Made by a program: the position numbers and the translations under genes. From Cheilinus undulatus (taxonomy: Eukaryota; Chordata; Actinopteri; Labriformes; Labridae), in NCBI RefSeq assembly GCF_018320785.1, contig NC_054886.1, forward strand, positions 7,315,207 through 7,379,206: DNA of 64,000 bases. The letters are read 5' to 3'. Each line of letters begins with the position of its first letter. The stretch's first letter is position 1. The notes below the pieces were generated by a model. That model made no database searches, had not been told where the DNA came from, and saw nothing but the letters and a program-made list of their open reading frames with translations. Below, piece after piece: positions 25,101-35,218 of this stretch.

Positions 25101-26492
25101 AATGTTTTTAAAAATGTAACATAAGTACAATACTTCACTCAAAATATACTTAAGTAAAAGTAGTGATTTTTATAAACTACTTAAAAAAGTACTAGTACAC
25201 AAAAAAGCTACTTAATTACTGTAATTTAAGTAAATATAATTAGTTACTTTCCACTACCCTTCTACTTTATTCTCTGGCATCATGACGTAGCGATAAAAGT
25301 CTGACATTATTTTCCAAATATTTGAGTCAATTTGCCTATGCACATTGTTGACATTTGCAAAAAAGGAATTTTGTTTCAGGAAAAAGGGGTTTGCATTTTA
25401 ATTATGCTATATTGCACTACAGCGAAAATAACATTTATTGTTGTTGCTTTTATAAGAGTGGTTATTATTCAGGTTAAAAAAAAATTCAGGAAAATGTGCA
25501 GAGCCTGCTAAAACTTTCAGAGCCCAGTCAGCAGAAAAAAGAGCAATATTTGGAGAAATTATGAATAATATTTGGCAAAGATCCGTATGAGCTAGCTTCC
25601 GTATCTTGAAAACAACCGGCAGTTCTGCCCTCTACATCCTTTCCCATCATAGTGAACTACCTCGTTTTTTTTGACAAGCCCATACACAGCTGAAGACTGT
25701 AGGTGTGACAGAAGTTTGGAGGCTTACAACCAGGGCGAGGGAGACACGCTATCAGGTCATCAAGCCAAGATGATGCTCTAGTGCTGCTAAAGTCAGCTGA
25801 ATTAGTGATTACACTGAGAAAAGTTACAATGCAAGTTTCCTACGTGCAATTACTCTGCATGTAGCACATTTGAAATAATTCATTTTTCTGTTTTTAAAAA
25901 ATCATGACACAAAACTGGCAATCAAAGGGTTAAAATCTTTAAAATATTTAATACCTATAATTAGGTCAGTAGAAGGTGAAAAAATAGCTCAATAAAAGTA
26001 GAATAAACTTAGTGTATAATATTTTAAATAGCTACCTTTTTGCTCTTAGCAGCTTGAGTGTGACTAATGATGAAACGATCCCTGGGAAAACACCGTAGAG
26101 ATTTTCTACTCTGTAACTGTGCCAATGTCTGTTAACCTTGTTGTAAAGTTTAACCATGTTTTTTGTCTTCTTGCTGCCTGTTAATTGCATTTTAAATGCT
26201 AATCTACACTTAATATCAAGTTAAAGTCATGTCTGAAACCAAAAAGCTTTTTCAAACGTAGACAAATACAGCTGTGAAAGACAAACACGAGTCTTCACCA
26301 CTCCACGTACGACTGTCATAGCGCGCTCTTTTTTGGTTTGTTTGTGTGCAGGCGGCGAAAAACCAGTCTGAGGTGGACAAGCTGATCAAAGGTCTGGATC
26401 TTAACGGAGACTCTGAGGTCGACTTCAGTGAATTTGTGGTGTTGGTTGCTGCTGTGACTTGCGCCTGCCATGACCGCCGTTCTTGTAAATGA
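22186..26492 (+). CDS. S100 EF-hand calcium-binding protein (cluster gene 1)
   Basis: Two coding exons, 22186-22323 and 26352-26492, joined at a phase-0 GT-AG intron, give 92 residues, the usual S100 size. Residues 1-46 form the S100-type EF-hand 1: [16 protein letters not shown], then a full-length loop ending LSKAE with the ligand Glu, and [10 protein letters not shown]. Residues 62-73 form the canonical EF-hand 2 loop [12 protein letters not shown] with all ligand positions filled, followed by [13 protein letters not shown], the exit helix used for dimerisation and target binding. The C-terminus is DRRSCK. S100 proteins act as cytosolic dimers that bind targets upon calcium binding. It resembles the S100A1/S100P-like group, but the orthologue is not assigned. 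The 4-kb intron is full of transposons. An exon-2 duplicate lies at 37666. Confidence 0.9.
23195..23943. mobile_element. MITE with AGTGATGGG ends
   Basis: The left end tagtgatgggaatttaggct and the right end cactgacccatcac are inverted. Inside each end, ggctcttttctgtga and cacagaaaagagtaggctc mirror each other. A tRNA-derived SINE is inserted within it. Confidence 0.65.
23373..23563 (-). mobile_element. tRNA-derived SINE with 8-bp target duplication
   Basis: On the minus strand it begins ggggcgcgccagtagtcaag and has A-box-like tcaagtggttaagg and B-box-like ggggtcgagttcgg. It continues through actatttcctgcatgtctct and ccaaaaataaatctt to a poly(A) tail. A perfect target duplication atgttagt flanks it (23365-23372 and 23564-23571). 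It is a good representative of a fish tRNA SINE. Confidence 0.9.
24289..24911. mobile_element. Foldback-type MITE remnant
   Basis: agtggtgcag at the left and ctgcaccact at the right are exact inverted ends. The arms continue imperfectly inward: left cttccagttccctcg then gtctatgggac, right gagggaacc and cccatagac in reverse order. It is non-coding. Confidence 0.6.
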
Positions 26493-26569
26493 GAACACCC
26501 CAAAGTGGGGACGAATGGCACCAACAGTGGGATGAAGTCCCTGCAGTGACTGTCCTGTTTAACATCTGA

Positions 26570-26575
26570 AATAAA
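26570..26575 (+). terminator. Poly(A) signal of S100 gene 1
   Basis: AATAAA 78 bases after the stop codon. The duplicate downstream of 37806 has AATAGA at the matching place. Confidence 0.75.
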
Positions 26576-26589
26576 TTATTTTCTAACCA

Positions 26590-27109
26590 TTTACCTGCCT
26601 GTGAAGTTGTTTTCTAACCCACACGAAATCACGATGGGCAAAAAGTTACATAAAGATCCCTCCTGTTGCAGGAATCTGTCAGCGAAAAACAATGAATAAT
26701 GAATGGAGTTTTCCAGAAGCCGGTCTGACGAGGAGGTCGAAACCCAGCCAACTATCTGAGGTTTTGGTCTGATTGATGCCAGCCCCACCTTGAACTAAAA
26801 TGTTTTACTGTACGAATACACCCTGTATAACAATGTTCTCAGACACCTGGATTTAAACTGTATGACTGCCTCCTGACATGTTATCTCTAAGAGACCTCAA
26901 ATAGCTTTACAATGAGCAGTGTGTTCACAGGTGTGAGCATTTTTAAACTGAATAATGTGGAAAATTCTGCACATTTATGCACTCAGTAGTCAGTGGAAGC
27001 TCCTTCTGCACAGATGAATGTGGCACTCATGGGCTGATGTTAAGGTCCAGTTTTCTCTAATAGCAGCCTTCAACTCTTCTGTATTGTTGAGTCTGGTGTA
27101 CAGTGTACA
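26590..27109. other. Downstream flank of S100 gene 1, no gene
   Basis: Unique-looking sequence. The first part is duplicated at about 37907-38240. Confidence 0.4.
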
Positions 27110-27310
27110 TTTTAGGACATCCTCAGGTCTCAGAATGAGGTATCAGTCATCAGGAAAACCTCTGTCATTTATCAGACCAAACAGACTCATTTGTCAAACT
27201 AAACGGCCTCATTACTCAGGAAAACCTCCGTCAGATTAAACGACCTCACTTGTCAAATCAAATGCCGTCAGATTAAACGGCATCATTTGTCAGATCAAAC
27301 TCCGTTTTGC
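27110..27310. repeat. Short degenerate minisatellite
   Basis: About five imperfect units built on gtcagattaaacggcctcat with caggaaaacctc spacers. Absent from block B, so it arose after, or was lost from, one copy. Confidence 0.6.
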
Positions 27311-27344
27311 CTGATGACTTTTATTTTGAAACCTGAGGCTGTTT

Positions 27345-27970
27345 CCATTTTAACCCATTTCACCACAAATCATTTGCCAGTTTTTTCCTATTTTCATTGT
27401 TGTTTACCACTTTCAACCCATTTCTGCCCCTTTTGAGCCACTATTAACCGAATTGTTCTACTTTTTTGCCACTTTAAACACATTTTTTTGCCATCGATGA
27501 CCCATTTTGGCCAATGTGACTTTTCACCATTTTCATTTCTTGTTCTCTTCTCTAAGCATTTTTACATTTATCCCATTTTTCAGCCATTTTTGCCACTTTA
27601 CATCTATTTCACCAGATTTACGTTACTTTTAACCCATTTTTGACAAGTGTTTTTTTAAACCACTTTCAATCGATTTTTGCAACTTTAGCCATTATTTCTC
27701 CAATTTTATTCCTTTGTTGCTACTTTTTAAACCTTGTCATTATTAACCCATCCCACCAATCTTTGCCACTTTTAACACCTTTTCACCACTTTTGTAGCCA
27801 CTTATGATGCATTTATGCCCCCCTAAAAAAACTTTTAGCCCATTTTAGCCACTTCTATGCAACTTTGACCCTTTATTCCAGTTTTGCAATACTTAACCCA
27901 TCACAACAACACATTAAAACCCCAAACCAGGTTTTGCTAGTTTTTTAACCACTTTAAGCCAATTTTTACC
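27345..27970. repeat. TTTTGCCAC-type degenerate tandem array
   Basis: Dozens of variants of ttttgccacttttaaccca. This is the same motif as inside the hAT elements at 20673 and 44706, but without visible hAT ends here. Confidence 0.8.
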
Positions 27971-28705
27971 TCCACCAAGGAGGTTATGTGATCAGGTGGG
28001 TTTGTTCGTTTGTTTGTTAGTTTGTTTGTTAGCAACGTAACTCAAAAAGTCATGGACAGATTTTCAGGAAATTTTCAGGAAATGTCAGAAATGCCATAAG
28101 GAAGAACTGATTCGATTTTGGGACTGATCCGGATCACATTCTGGATCCAGGAATTTTTTTAAAGGATTCTTTACCATTGGGGGATAGGGCTAATGGCCAA
28201 GGTCTGCGCTGTTACCACTTCACACCAGGAGATGGCGGACATGAGTAACTTCAATCCCAGCAGCATGTTTTTAGTGTGTTTCTATTCAAAGTTCTGGAGT
28301 TAATAGAGTTTGAAAGACGCATGCCCGGTCGAGGAGACGAGTGGGAGCTTAACAGAGAGAAAGACAGCGAATTATAGCAAGAATACTCACAATGCTGGGA
28401 GGAATAGAGGAATATTCCCCCTCTGCCATGACTTTCAGTCGTCCGGTGAGACCATGGGTGAGACTGTCAGTGCATCTGTTGGCTAGGCAGGCAATGCTTC
28501 CACCCTGACAGTCCACACGTAGCGAAGCCAATGCTTTCCTTCACCGTGTTTCCACTCCACCGGGGAAGGAGTAATCGGCAAATTAGATTTTGGGACTGAT
28601 CTGGATTACTGTCTGGATCCAGGAATGTTTTAAAAGGATTCTTCACTATTGGGAGATTGGGCTAATGGCAGAGGTCTGCACTCTCTGGGTGCCTTTTTAG
28701 TTAGA
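27971..28705. mobile_element. Dispersed repeat, partly duplicated
   Basis: Starts ccaccaaggaggttatgt and runs through gtttgttagcaacgtaactc and gggactgatccggatcac to ggctaatggccaaggtctgc. A second, partial copy of the latter half (gattttgggactgatctgga to gcactctctgggtgcctttt) lies at about 28583-28705. This sequence type is widely dispersed in animals, but I cannot assign it to a superfamily. Confidence 0.5.
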
Positions 28706-29280
28706 ACTTTTAACACCTTTAACACCTTTTTTTATTGCCACTTTTAACCCTATTTCTGCCCCTTTGAGACACTATTAACCAAATTTCAGTACTTTTTTGC
28801 CAATATTACTGTTTTTTTGTACACTTTTTTTCACTTGTAACCCATTTTCACAACATTTTTCAGCCATTTAACCCTTTTTTCCACATATTTCATCACTTCC
28901 AACTGATTTTGGCTACTTTCAGCCACTTTTTACTCAATTTTATGCCTTTTCCTACTTTTTAAACCTTGTTGCCATTATTAAACTATTTTGCCAATCTTTG
29001 CCAAGTTTAACCCATTTTCCCCACTTTTGTAGTCACTCCTAATGCATTTCTGCAATTTTTACCTCAAAACTTTTAGCCAATTTTTGCCACTACTTTGCAG
29101 CTTTAACCCATTTTTCCAATTTTACCATTTAATCCCATTACCATGCCCCATACACCCAATTTCACTACTTTTTGTTTAACATCTTGTAACCATTAATAAC
29201 CTGTTTCACCAATCTTTGCCACTTTCAGCACATTTTCACCACTTTTAAAGTTACTGTCAGTGTAGTTCTGCTGTTTTTTC
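28706..29280. repeat. TTTTGCCAC-type degenerate tandem array, second part
   Basis: Continues the 27345-27970 array after the interrupting repeat, with ccatttttgccacttt-like units. Confidence 0.8.
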
Positions 29281-29675
29281 AATATCTTAGACAATGGATG
29301 GATGGATAATTACAGAAAAGATCAAACTATCAAGAAACCTGTTTGTTACCACTGAAAAAAACCCTGGCTTCTTGTCCTTATCATAAATTGAAGGCAAACT
29401 CATACAAACTTTATAAAGTGTACAAAAACATTGGTAACAATTTGATCTGCTTAAGTTGCCAATATATTCAACACTCTTTAATACCCTGTGTTCCTGATCT
29501 TCAGCCCTATTTTTAACCATGAGAGACAGTGTGCAGCAGTTTGCCTGCATTTGTTGATCATTTTTAAAATAAATTGTTTAATATTGGGTGTTTAGGACTT
29601 CTAATTTTATTGTTGTGGTTTCAAACAGCTATCAGTATTATTTGTTTTTTTCTAAGACAGCCTGATCTAGGCATA

Positions 29676-30813
29676 CAGTGCCTATAAAAAAGAATTCACC
29701 CCCATGGATGTTTAACACTTTCATACACTTTCAAGTCATTATTTAGTAGATTCACCTTTGGCTGCAATCACAGCACTGAGTCAGACAGGGGACAGTCCTT
29801 TTCAAGTCCAGCCATGAATTCTCTATTGGACTGAGGTCTGAGCTTTGACCTGCGAACATTCACCTTGTTGTCTTTAAAGTATTCCTGTGTAACTTTCACT
29901 CTATGCCTCCAGTCATTGTCCTGGAAAATAAATCTTCTCCTAAGTTGTAGTTCTTGAGCAGACTGAATTAGATTGTCTTCCAGGATTTTCCTTTATTTGC
30001 TGCATTCATTTTACAAGCCTTCCAGAGCTGGCTGCTGAGAAGCATCCCCACAGCATGATGCTGCCACCACCGTGCTTCACAGTGGGGATGGTGTGTTTGT
30101 GGTGTGCAGCGTTTGGCATCATGTCTGGTGACCAAAAAGCACCATTTTGGTCTCACCAGACCAAAGAACTCTCTTCCACTTGACTATGGAGTCTCCCATG
30201 TGCCTTTTGGTGAACTCTAGTCCAGATTTAGTCTGAGTTTCTTCAACAGTTTCTTTCTCTTTGCCACCCTCTCAAGCTTGAAGAACATTTGTTGTCTGCA
30301 GAGTCTCTCCCATCTCAGCTGCTGAAGCTTGTAACTCTGTCAGAGTAGTCATAGGTGTCTTGGTGGCCTCTCTCACAAGTCTCCTTCTTGCACGGTCACT
30401 TGATTTGTGAGGACGGCCTGATTTACACATGTGCCATATTCATGTTGGATTTAACTGAACTCTGGGGAATGTTCAGTGCCTTGGATTTTTTTTTGGTATC
30501 CATGTCCTGACTTCTGCTTTTCCATACCATTCTATCTGAGTTGCTTGGAAAGTTCTTTTTTTTATGGTGTAATGGTAGCCAGGAATACTGGTTAACCAGT
30601 GACTGGACTTTCTAGACACAGGTGTCTTTATACTACAATCACTTGAGGCACATTCACTGTACTAAACATTACATTTTTTTATTCAATTGAAATTACTTTG
30701 TAAGAATCTGTTTTCACATTGACATTAAAGAGATTTTTTAAAAAGCCAAGTTATATAGACTACGATTGGTTTATAAAATCAATAAAAGGGGTGCATACTC
30801 TTTATAGGCAGTG
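29676..30813 (-). mobile_element. Tc1/mariner element, longest of three copies at one site
   Basis: Inverted ends cagtgcctataaaaaagaat and atactctttataggcagtg are flanked by TA. On the minus strand, worn transposase coding is visible (the complement shows catgatgctgccaccaccgt and gtgcttcacagtgggg, near-universal in Tc1 transposases). Copies at the same site in blocks B (211 bp) and C (675 bp) are shorter, so one insertion predates the duplications. It is broken by many changes. Confidence 0.85.
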
Positions 30814-31137
30814 TAAAGTTGACAGTGTTTGATGCCGTGGCTCTTAAAGGGCACGGCTGTGCCACAGACAAGTTGTTGTTCATGCAAAACAACAAACCAG
30901 TTCAACCAGACAAGATAATAAAAAAAAAATATTCACAGACGTGCTCAGTCATATTACTCTTATAGCTCACACCCTGATGCAGCAGAGCATCAGCCAGCAA
31001 CCACAACTGACGCTGTGACCGTGGACCGAATTGTTTCAAGGCAGCAACACAAAAAGAAAATAAAAGAAAAGAAAAGAAAAAAAAAGAAACGGATAAAGGC
31101 TAACAGCTGCAGGAATAATAATAGTTTCCTTTTAAAT

Positions 31138-31885
31138 CAGGGGTGTCAAACTCAATCACTGCAGGGGTCAGGATCTCAATTTAGGTTTAACCTGAGGGCC
31201 TAACAGGGTCAAGATTTAACCCAAAACTGTCAACTGTGTTTCACAGGTAATGAATTATAGAGAAAATGAAATGGTGATGATAAACAATTTTAAGATTTCT
31301 AAAAAAAAAATGTTAAAATGATTAAATATCACAGCATCAGTGTTACTGTGTGTCCATGTCAGATAAATAAATCAATCAATCAATAAATACATGACTTAAA
31401 GGCTCAAAATCTGAGATAAACAGTCAATTTTATAAGTCCTAAAGGTCAAAATACAAAAATAAAAGTCCAAAAAAGGTTTTAAAAGGCAAATATATGAGAT
31501 AGAGAGTTAAATCATGAGTTTAAAAGTCAAGATATGAGATAAAATACAACATTATGACTCTACAAGGTCAAAATATGAGAAAAAATTCTGGATCAGGAGT
31601 TTAAAAAGTGAAAATCTGGGATTAAAGTCAAAGTTAGGAGTTTTAAAGGTCACCATATGATTTAAAATGAAAAAATGTGAACCTAAAAGGTCACAAAATG
31701 AGAGAAAAAGTCAAAATTATAAATGTAAAAGGTCAAATTTTGAAATAAAACATCAAATTCCTAAATTTAAGTCATAATCTTGGGATGCAAAATGAAATAT
31801 GAAATGAAAACACAAATTAGTTTCTTTCCCTCATTCCTGACTTTTTATTTAACTATTTCTTCTCTCTACTTTTTCAGATTTTTAT
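31138..31885. mobile_element. hAT-type MITE, right end lost (block A copy)
   Basis: The left end CAGGGGTGTCAAACTCAA sits right after ttttaaat (31130-31137), which is the 8-bp target site also seen at the right ends of the B and C copies. The interior is a degenerate repeat of about 35 bp (aaggtcaaaatatgagataa variants). Similarity to B and C stops near 31885, where the duplication block ends. Confidence 0.8.
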
Positions 31886-33065
31886 GACTTAACAAGTTGT
31901 TAAATTAGTCTTTGTCAGTTTATTTTGAAGATTATGTTTATTTTGAAGTAGGCTACTTTTTATTTCAATTACAACAAAAGATTTCAAATAATATTTTGTC
32001 TTGTGCAAAAAAGAACAAATTAGTTGTGCATTTTTTCTCTTCTTGAAAACTCTTACTTCACCATGTCCCTCTCCCTGGTAACTGCAGTCAGTTATTCTAA
32101 ATATTCAGTAGAGACTAGCAGCATAGAAAACATCACCATGTGTCATAGATTCTTTTGTTTTTGCTTGCTCTTGTGATAAACCCAGTAAAAACTAAAGAAG
32201 ACATTGTTTTTGTGTGATTGATTTATTTTGTAGAAATAAGTTGAGTATTCCACTACTATGTGAATGTGAGGGTATTAAAATAAATTGATTATTAAGTCAG
32301 AGGTGGAGGGTTTGAAGCATTTTTTATGAATAAATTAAGAGAAGCGCCTTTATTTCTCACTTGAGCCCCTGCCCCCCAAAAGAGGACAGGAGAAGTTGGA
32401 CACTTAATATTCTCTGGTGAAGATTTGTCAGAATGAGAATAAGAGATGTTCTTGTAATCTGCTGTAGCTTTTTCTAATAAAGAGCCGATTAACAGCATTT
32501 TAATTTTAGCATAAACTTGATATCCATTAAGAAAATAAAAATCTAAGAGTCTTGACTCTTAGATGACTGTCTCTAACAGTCTGACCCGTATCTCAGTAGT
32601 GTGCTGTTTCATATGTACAGGAAGAGGTGTTTTATTAAGAGGAGAGCTGATATTGATCATATTGGTAAGCTTAACATTTGATTGTGAAAGAACACAGCAA
32701 CCACTTTGAAAGCAGATGAAATAAAATGCCCCACATAAAATGGCACAATGGGCTACATAGTTAAAATAACAAAACCATCCAGTCTAGCAAGGAACTGTCC
32801 CATCCTTCATGTTACTGTTTGTATTACCTACACCACATCTATAACCCACATTGAATGTTGTGAAATTCGCTGCAAAAATCTGGATAGCTGTGGTAACCAA
32901 TGGGCAGCTTTAGTACCCATCCACATGTGTGGGACTGTGGTCTGTGGAGGAAATCTGTGGTTTCTATTAACTCAATTAGTATGGCCTTATCCAGGAGATC
33001 AGATCCTGTACAGAACTGCAGGAAAAGCTAAAGATTGTTGCAATCATTTTCCCCTGTGTACCTTT
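31886..33065. other. Spacer after block A, no recognised gene
   Basis: Open frames here lack any domain. The + strand frame at 32748-33200 overlaps the minus-strand host-gene fragment and is taken as chance. Confidence 0.4.
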
Positions 33066-33670
33066 TCAGGTTACAAGAAATTGTTGACTGGGCTGCTGTC
33101 CTGTTTTCTTTTTGGTGCACTGATAAAGTCGCAGAATTTTGACCTCGCTTTCGTTATACAACTTGTCTACTGTTTTGGACACATCAACATGTATCTGTGA
33201 GCTCTCCATATGAGTTGAATAGTGTGAAAGACTTTGTTTTTTTTGTTGTTTTTTTTTTGAATGGCCGTTGGGGAAAAAAAAGATTTTCAGCCACAACTAT
33301 GATATTTGCCACTGTTTCATCTTTATCGATAGAGAGATGCCTCATTCCTCCACCACTTACAGACTTCGTCTGTTTGTACCTTTCCTCTTCCTCGTCAAAA
33401 TCCATCCAGCCAACCTCAATTCATCTCACTTTCCATTTGGAATTTGTATTTCCTGCCCACTTCGATGATCTCTTTTTTGGAGGTATTCCCTCAGTGCCAG
33501 AAAGTCTTTGTTTTAGCCTTGAAAGTATGGATTCTTTCCTGGATGGTGATTTTTGTGACAGTGCTGCTTGTCTGCAGAAGGCCACAGTGGAGACTCTATC
33601 TCCAACTTTGGGGATGAACTTCGCCAGGTCACTGTCTGTCATTAACGGAATGACAGCCTCATCAATCTGA
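33066..33670 (-). pseudogene. Decayed fragment of a fish-expanded SAM-like gene family
   Basis: On the minus strand an acceptor (cttttattttttcag) ends at 33668. It is followed by IDEAVIPLMTDSDLAKFIPK and VGDRVSTVAFCRQ, which resemble the end of a SAM-like domain. Then come KKRSSKW, VGWMDFDEEEERYKQTKS, GGGMRHLSIDKDETVANI, ENLFFP and, after a frame change at a T-run near 33240-33265, FFPNGHS and VDKLYNESEVKILRLYQCT. This order (basic linker, xVGW, GGGxRHL, FFPNG, KLKILRxYxCT) recurs in many uncharacterised or SAMD3-like teleost proteins, as I recall them. An in-frame TGA at 33421-33423, just before IEVGW, and the T-run frameshift mark it as a pseudogene. It lies in spacer between duplication blocks A and B. 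Confidence 0.6.
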
Positions 33671-33974
33671 AAAAATAAAAGATACTCCAAGTCAATAAAT
33701 AAATGAATTAATACATACAAATGCATATTATAGAATGCCAATGGATATTTAAAGAAAGATAAGAATATAACTATATTGTCGGTAGCCTTAACAAGTAGTT
33801 TATTTTCCAGATTCTTGATCTATAATTCCAAATGACCTATTGCCCCATGTCCCTACTAATATTATTACTGTTGCTTCAATTACAGTGTAAATTAATATAT
33901 TTATTTTACCACTTGGAGCACTCTCAATGCCTATTAATTTCTGGTGACAGCTGTACAATATAGAGCTCTGAAAC

Positions 33975-34834
33975 TTTAACCCTTTAAAGCCTGAAAACAC
34001 AAATTATAGCCAGAAAATTCTAATTTTTTGGAGCTGAAATGTTCATTTCACTTTCTACTGAAATCCAAAATAATCCAAATTTTTATAAAATGTAACATAT
34101 ACAGTGCTTAACAAATTTGTTAGACCACCTGTCATATTTGTCTCAGAGACCATCCAGCATCATGAAGTGCTTTAATGCTGACTCTTCCATTTTCAGTGAG
34201 CTCTCCACGTTTTACCATTTTGAACAGGAATGAGGAATTTCAAACTGAATTCACCCAAATTTGAGCCGGCTCACTGGGCTTCTCTGAGAAGTCAGAAATG
34301 AATCAAGCATAACATTCAACCACTAAAACTCATTTTTCTCTTCAGGAATGCAAATAAATAACTATAATTTGACAGATTAATCAAAAAATATTAATGTGCT
34401 TTACTATTTGTTCATTTTTTTTGTAAATCAGTAAATTTGAAAATTCATGGATAACAATAATAATTATATTTTAGCATTAAAAATATCCTCTGGGTTAAGG
34501 AGCTTCTACATATTGGTTTATTAACAATTGCAGAAAAATAAAAAGTGATTTTGGTAATTACCAATGCTGTTAATTTAGGGCAGCTGTGGCATAAACCTTA
34601 CTTTGGTTAGGGTTAGGGTGGTCTAATAAATTTGTTAAGCACTGTATATTTTTTGTATCTCATTTGATACATTAGGTGTTTTTGGCAACTGATAATCCAC
34701 TTGAGGACATTTTTATCATTTAGCAGATTGTATTCAGATGTTTTTTTTTCAGTAATTTGTTGATCATATTGATTAGATAGAAGTATCATAAAGGTATGTA
34801 TCAAATATAATACAGTAGGATTTGAAGGGTTAAA
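33975..34834. mobile_element. MITE with TTTAACCCTTTAAAGCC ends
   Basis: The left end tttaaccctttaaagcc and the right end ggatttgaagggttaaa are inverted with two mismatches. A Tc1-type MITE is nested inside at 34102-34644. Confidence 0.7.
34102..34644. mobile_element. Tc1/mariner-type MITE with about 29-bp inverted ends
   Basis: The left end cagtgcttaacaaatttgtt and the right end aataaatttgttaagcactg are nearly perfect inverted repeats flanked by TA dinucleotides. No coding capacity. Confidence 0.85.
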
Positions 34835-35218
34835 CTTCATGCAGCTGATTTAAACATTACACTGAAGATTGATTTTTATTGATCAAATATTATCTGTGGT
34901 AATAATAGATTGAGCAATTTTCTAATCAGTGTTCTATTAGCTGTAATATACCAGCAGTGTAAAACGGACTTCAGCAAATCAGGACCAAGCATTAAAACAT
35001 CATCAAAGTGTTAACATAATGGTTTAAAGAAATAGCACATTTCATATGCAGGCAAACGTCAGACTGATCAATACTGTAATGAACTTTCAATCTACTGTGA
35101 TTTTATTGAAGGACAAATGTCAAGAAAACTCTACAGACACCTTCAGTAGTTCAGTCAGAGCAACAACAACAACCTGCAAATCAATACAAACTACATTCTG
35201 ATCACTGATAGGCTATAG
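34835..35218. other. Spacer, nothing recognised
   Basis: AT-rich, no gene. Confidence 0.4.

Larger units (their letters stand above)
22632..25259. mobile_element. Large non-autonomous DNA element in the S100 gene 1 intron
   Basis: The left part (caggtggaaaaaactac, then ttgagtagatgtaaaagtac and tactcaagtaaaagtaaaaa) and the right part (cttaagtaaaagtagtg, then gttactttccactacc) form the inverted ends of a common fish element made of actcaagtaaaagta motifs. The interior contains other elements nested at 23195-23943, 23373-23563 and 24289-24911, so it is a mosaic. Confidence 0.6.
25835..31885. repeat. Segmental duplication block A
   Basis: Homologous to block B (37116-41740). The shared order is the gcatgtagcacatttgaaat stretch, S100 exon 2, its 3' UTR, TTTTGCCAC arrays, a Tc1 element at the same TA site, the ttgacagtgtttga stretch, a hAT element at the same site, and its internal repeats. 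Similarity stops inside that hAT element near 31885. Confidence 0.8.

Noticed and set aside
27345-29280. Possible CRISPR-like or satellite array
   Set aside because: Units are degenerate, without uniform spacers, and match the interior of hAT elements; not a CRISPR.
32748-33200. 150-codon open frame on the + strand
   Set aside because: No domain, and its 3' part overlaps the minus-strand SAM-like fragment, whose motifs are recognisable. Taken as chance.
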